Shown in pieces: positions 6,500 to 7,988 of a DNA stretch of 7,988 nt. How positions within the stretch are numbered: position 1 is the first letter of the stretch; the number at the start of each line of letters is the position of its first letter. A model generated the notes under the pieces. That model did not search any database. It was not told where the DNA came from and saw only the letters and a program-made list of their open reading frames with translations. The stretch comes from Methylomonas sp. (GTDB lineage: Bacteria; Pseudomonadota; Gammaproteobacteria; Methylococcales; Methylomonadaceae): NCBI GenBank assembly GCA_026989715.1, contig JALSIU010000341.1:1-7988 (forward strand), written 5' to 3'. Both the position numbers and the translations under genes were made by a program.

Positions 6500-7374
6500 G
6501 CGTAAAAAATGAGTTAGTCCATGCTAACTTAAAAGTGCTGATTAATTTAGCCAAGCCGGCGGCAAATCTTAAATTATTTCGCTCAAGCATTCGCGCCCAG
6601 CAAAGCGGCGGCTATCTATCACGCATCAAAGGCCGCGGCATGGAATTTGATGAAGTGCGCCCCTATCAACCAGGGGATGATATTCGCAGTATTGATTGGC
6701 GCGTAACCGCTCGTACCAATAAAACACACACCAAACTCTTTCGCGAAGAGCGCGAACGCCCTGTTTTCATTTCCGTGGACTATCGCGCCTCGATGCAATT
6801 TGCGACTCGCGGTGTTTTTAAAGCTGTACAAGCTGCCAAACTAGCCGCCTTACTCGCCTGGGTCGCACAACGACAAGGCGATCGCATTGGCGGACAGATT
6901 TTTACCGACCATAGTTGCCATGAACTCAAACCCCAAAGCGGCAAACAGGCGGTATTGCATTTTTTTAATGGCTTGGTCAAACCGATTACACCACAAGAAC
7001 CTATCGCATTCGAACACGTTATCAAGCGTTTAAGTCAACATGTTAAACCGGGTAGCCTAGTTTACATTATTAGTGACTTTCGAGGCATTAATGCCGCTAC
7101 CGAGACTTTATTAACTAAAATGTCTCGGCACTGCGAACTGAGCATGATTTTGGTGTATGACCCGATTGAAAGCCGGTTGCCGACCAAAGGACAATATCGT
7201 TTTACCAACAATAATACGGATGTGCTGGTAGATACCCGTGACCGGCAACGCATTGCCAAATATCAAGCTCGATTTCAGCATCATTGTGCCACTTTAAAAA
7301 ATATCGCAGGCAAGCGCAATATCCGCTTACTGATGTGCGCCAGCAATGAAGACCCTATCCATAAATTGAGATAA
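6496..7374 (+). CDS. DUF58 domain protein, VWA-like partner of MoxR
   Basis: This 292-aa DUF58 protein is encoded in a 4-base overlap with moxR. The family signature lies at residues 46-73: GRGMEFDEVRPYQPGDDIRS, then IDWRVTART. After it, RPVFISVDYRASM (88-100) begins a VWA-like fold. The metal-site motif D-x-S-x-S reads D95-Y-R-A-S99, with Arg instead of the first Ser. As I recall, gammaproteobacterial DUF58 proteins often carry such D-x-R-x-S forms, so this may be normal. LVYIISDFRG (about 189-198) is the strand and loop usual for the second half. No transmembrane helix is seen, so this is the short soluble form. In related operons DUF4381, two VWA proteins, TPR and BatD genes follow, but here the operon ends and decayed sequence follows. 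No Rho-independent terminator is visible after the stop. Confidence 0.92.
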   Translation: MSVKNELVHANLKVLINLAKPAANLKLFRSSIRAQQSGGYLSRIKGRGMEFDEVRPYQPGDDIRSIDWRVTARTNKTHTKLFREERERPVFISVDYRASMQFATRGVFKAVQAAKLAALLAWVAQRQGDRIGGQIFTDHSCHELKPQSGKQAVLHFFNGLVKPITPQEPIAFEHVIKRLSQHVKPGSLVYIISDFRGINAATETLLTKMSRHCELSMILVYDPIESRLPTKGQYRFTNNNTDVLVDTRDRQRIAKYQARFQHHCATLKNIAGKRNIRLLMCASNEDPIHKLR

Positions 7375-7785
7375 GCGTTAAGCCAAGCTCCAAAGGAGAC
7401 GCCACCCCACCAATCAAACCAGTTTTCAACTTGCAAGTCATTAAACATCCCCCCCGTGTTGCATGTAACAACGATATGTAGCGATCTAATCAAACAGTTC
7501 CGTCCGCCAAAAATAAAACGCACTATTTGTGGTTTTTCATTTCCATAAACGGCGAATAATCTGGAATGCCCTGTAGGTTTAACCCGTACCGGTTGCCATA
7601 GTCAACAAGATTCGATTTTTCCCTTTGGCAATGACTTCAATAATGGAGAAGGAGGGGATATTAGGCTTGTAATAGAAAATATAATCCGCACGTTTTCTGG
7701 TAGGTCTTTTTTAGATGCCATAGATTACCACCACTTGTTTTTATCCTTGCGAAGGGACGCGTCTTCCCCCCAATCCCCGCTAATA
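7375..7785. other. Gene-free stretch between DUF58 and proB
   Basis: This 411-base gap between convergent genes holds no intact gene. The minus strand of its middle and right part (about 7489-7710, perhaps to 7740) is an hsdR fossil. The left part (7375-7485) encodes on the minus strand a Trp-rich reading (QVENWFDWWGGVSFGAW) that I cannot identify and that runs into DUF58; I do not call it a gene. No terminator with a T-run was found for either flanking gene. Confidence 0.7.
7489..7710 (-). pseudogene. hsdR: Decayed fragment of type I restriction subunit R (hsdR)
   Basis: One minus-strand frame reads KRADYIFYYKPNIP, then IIEVIAKGKNRILLTMATGTG, a stop, TYRAFQIIRRLWK, a stop, and about 15 degenerate residues (SAFYFGGRNCLI). 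From memory, intact HsdR proteins contain KRADYILYYKPN with an IEAK nuclease motif in the N-terminal domain. Much further on they have IAKGQNRILLVMATGTGKTYTAF and IIWRLWK (Walker A region), followed by ILFLADRN and ILIDQT. All these pieces appear here in order and in one frame, but the segment between nuclease motif and Walker A, over 100 residues in intact proteins, is missing. The stop at 7579-7581 (TAA) occupies the Walker A lysine codon (AAA to TAA). A TGA is at 7537-7539 and another TAA at 7711-7713. About 74 codons are recognisable out of some 800-1000. No hsdM or hsdS remains are seen. The product would have helped cut foreign DNA; it cannot work now. The call is from remembered motifs, not a search. 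Confidence 0.8.
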
Positions 7786-7988
7786 CTATACCATCAACAC
7801 TAGATTGTCGCGATGAATCACTTCTTCATCATCAGAGTATCCCAAAATACCTGCAAACTGCTGGCTCGCCTTGCCCTGAATCAGCCGCATTTCTGCAGCC
7901 GGATAATTCACCAAGCCACGTGCAATTTCCACGCCTTCCGTATCAACGCAAATGACCAGTTCGCCTCGACTAAACTGCCCCATCACAT
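7786..7988 (-). CDS. proB: Glutamate 5-kinase ProB, C-terminal PUA domain (5' part beyond right edge)
   Basis: This is the last 67 codons of a minus-strand gene that runs off the right edge, ending in TAG at 7786-7788. The reading GQFSRGELVICVDTEGVEIA, then RGLVNYPAAEMRLIQG, ILGYSDDEEVIHRDNLVLMV matches the C-terminal PUA domain of glutamate 5-kinase, whose family end carries ARG...Y, RIxG, ILGY and HRD(D/N). ProB phosphorylates glutamate to glutamyl 5-phosphate in the first step of proline synthesis, in the cytoplasm. The kinase domain lies outside the window, so activity cannot be judged. The GTG and ATG codons near the edge are internal, not starts. Its 3' side is followed by the hsdR fossil. 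Confidence 0.9.
   Translation of the reverse strand, partial: VMGQFSRGELVICVDTEGVEIARGLVNYPAAEMRLIQGKASQQFAGILGYSDDEEVIHRDNLVLMV

Noticed and set aside
7281..7523. 80-codon minus-strand reading frame as a real gene
   Set aside because: It overlaps the end of DUF58 on the opposite strand and its first part is the degenerate hsdR tail. No ribosome site or known family supports it.
7984..7986. GTG/ATG near the right edge as the start of a small protein
   Set aside because: The sequence is the internal PUA domain of ProB; the gene continues past the window edge.

Overview
The window reads as a chromosomal piece of a moderately AT-rich gammaproteobacterium. This rests on a TonB2-type operon headed by DUF3450 and a TtpC-like protein (an arrangement known from Vibrio, Shewanella and relatives), a gammaproteobacterial-style MoxR-DUF58 pair, and a ProB tail. 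Genus cannot be fixed from the sequence.

Layout. Positions 1-3425 hold a tightly packed minus-strand operon. In transcription order it encodes a secreted coiled-coil DUF3450 protein, a TtpC-like MotA/TolQ/ExbB protein with a signal peptide and periplasmic domain, a classical ExbB, an ExbD, and a TonB whose C-terminal domain lies off the left edge. The TonB start is a GTG overlapping the exbD stop. Gene junctions are -1, +2, +11 and -4 nt, so co-transcription is very likely. The products should form an inner-membrane, proton-motive-force-driven complex that energises outer-membrane TonB-dependent receptors. A perfect 19-bp palindrome lies just upstream.

Positions 3613-5298 hold two minus-strand paralogues, both 250 aa, gapless and about 82% identical by hand count. 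They are polytopic membrane proteins of unknown function with an MCWSGEAS N-terminus (DUF5765-like by recollection). Each seems to have its own promoter and is followed by a hairpin. A divergent intergenic region (5299-5512) carries a strong -10 box on the minus strand, an extended -10 on the plus strand, and a 36-bp imperfect palindrome.

Positions 5513-7374 are a plus-strand pair, a MoxR AAA+ ATPase and a DUF58 protein, overlapping by ATGA. The usual VWA/DUF4381/TPR/BatD partners are absent. Positions 7375-7785 contain no intact gene, but the minus strand carries a decayed piece of a type I restriction subunit (HsdR). It has stops in frame, one of them exactly at the Walker A lysine, and an apparent internal deletion. 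From 7786 to the right edge is the C-terminal PUA region of glutamate 5-kinase (ProB) on the minus strand.

I see no tRNA, rRNA, CRISPR array or intact insertion sequence. No wholly new system is evident. The most unusual items are the hsdR fossil, the tandem MCWS membrane paralogues and the unexplained palindromes.
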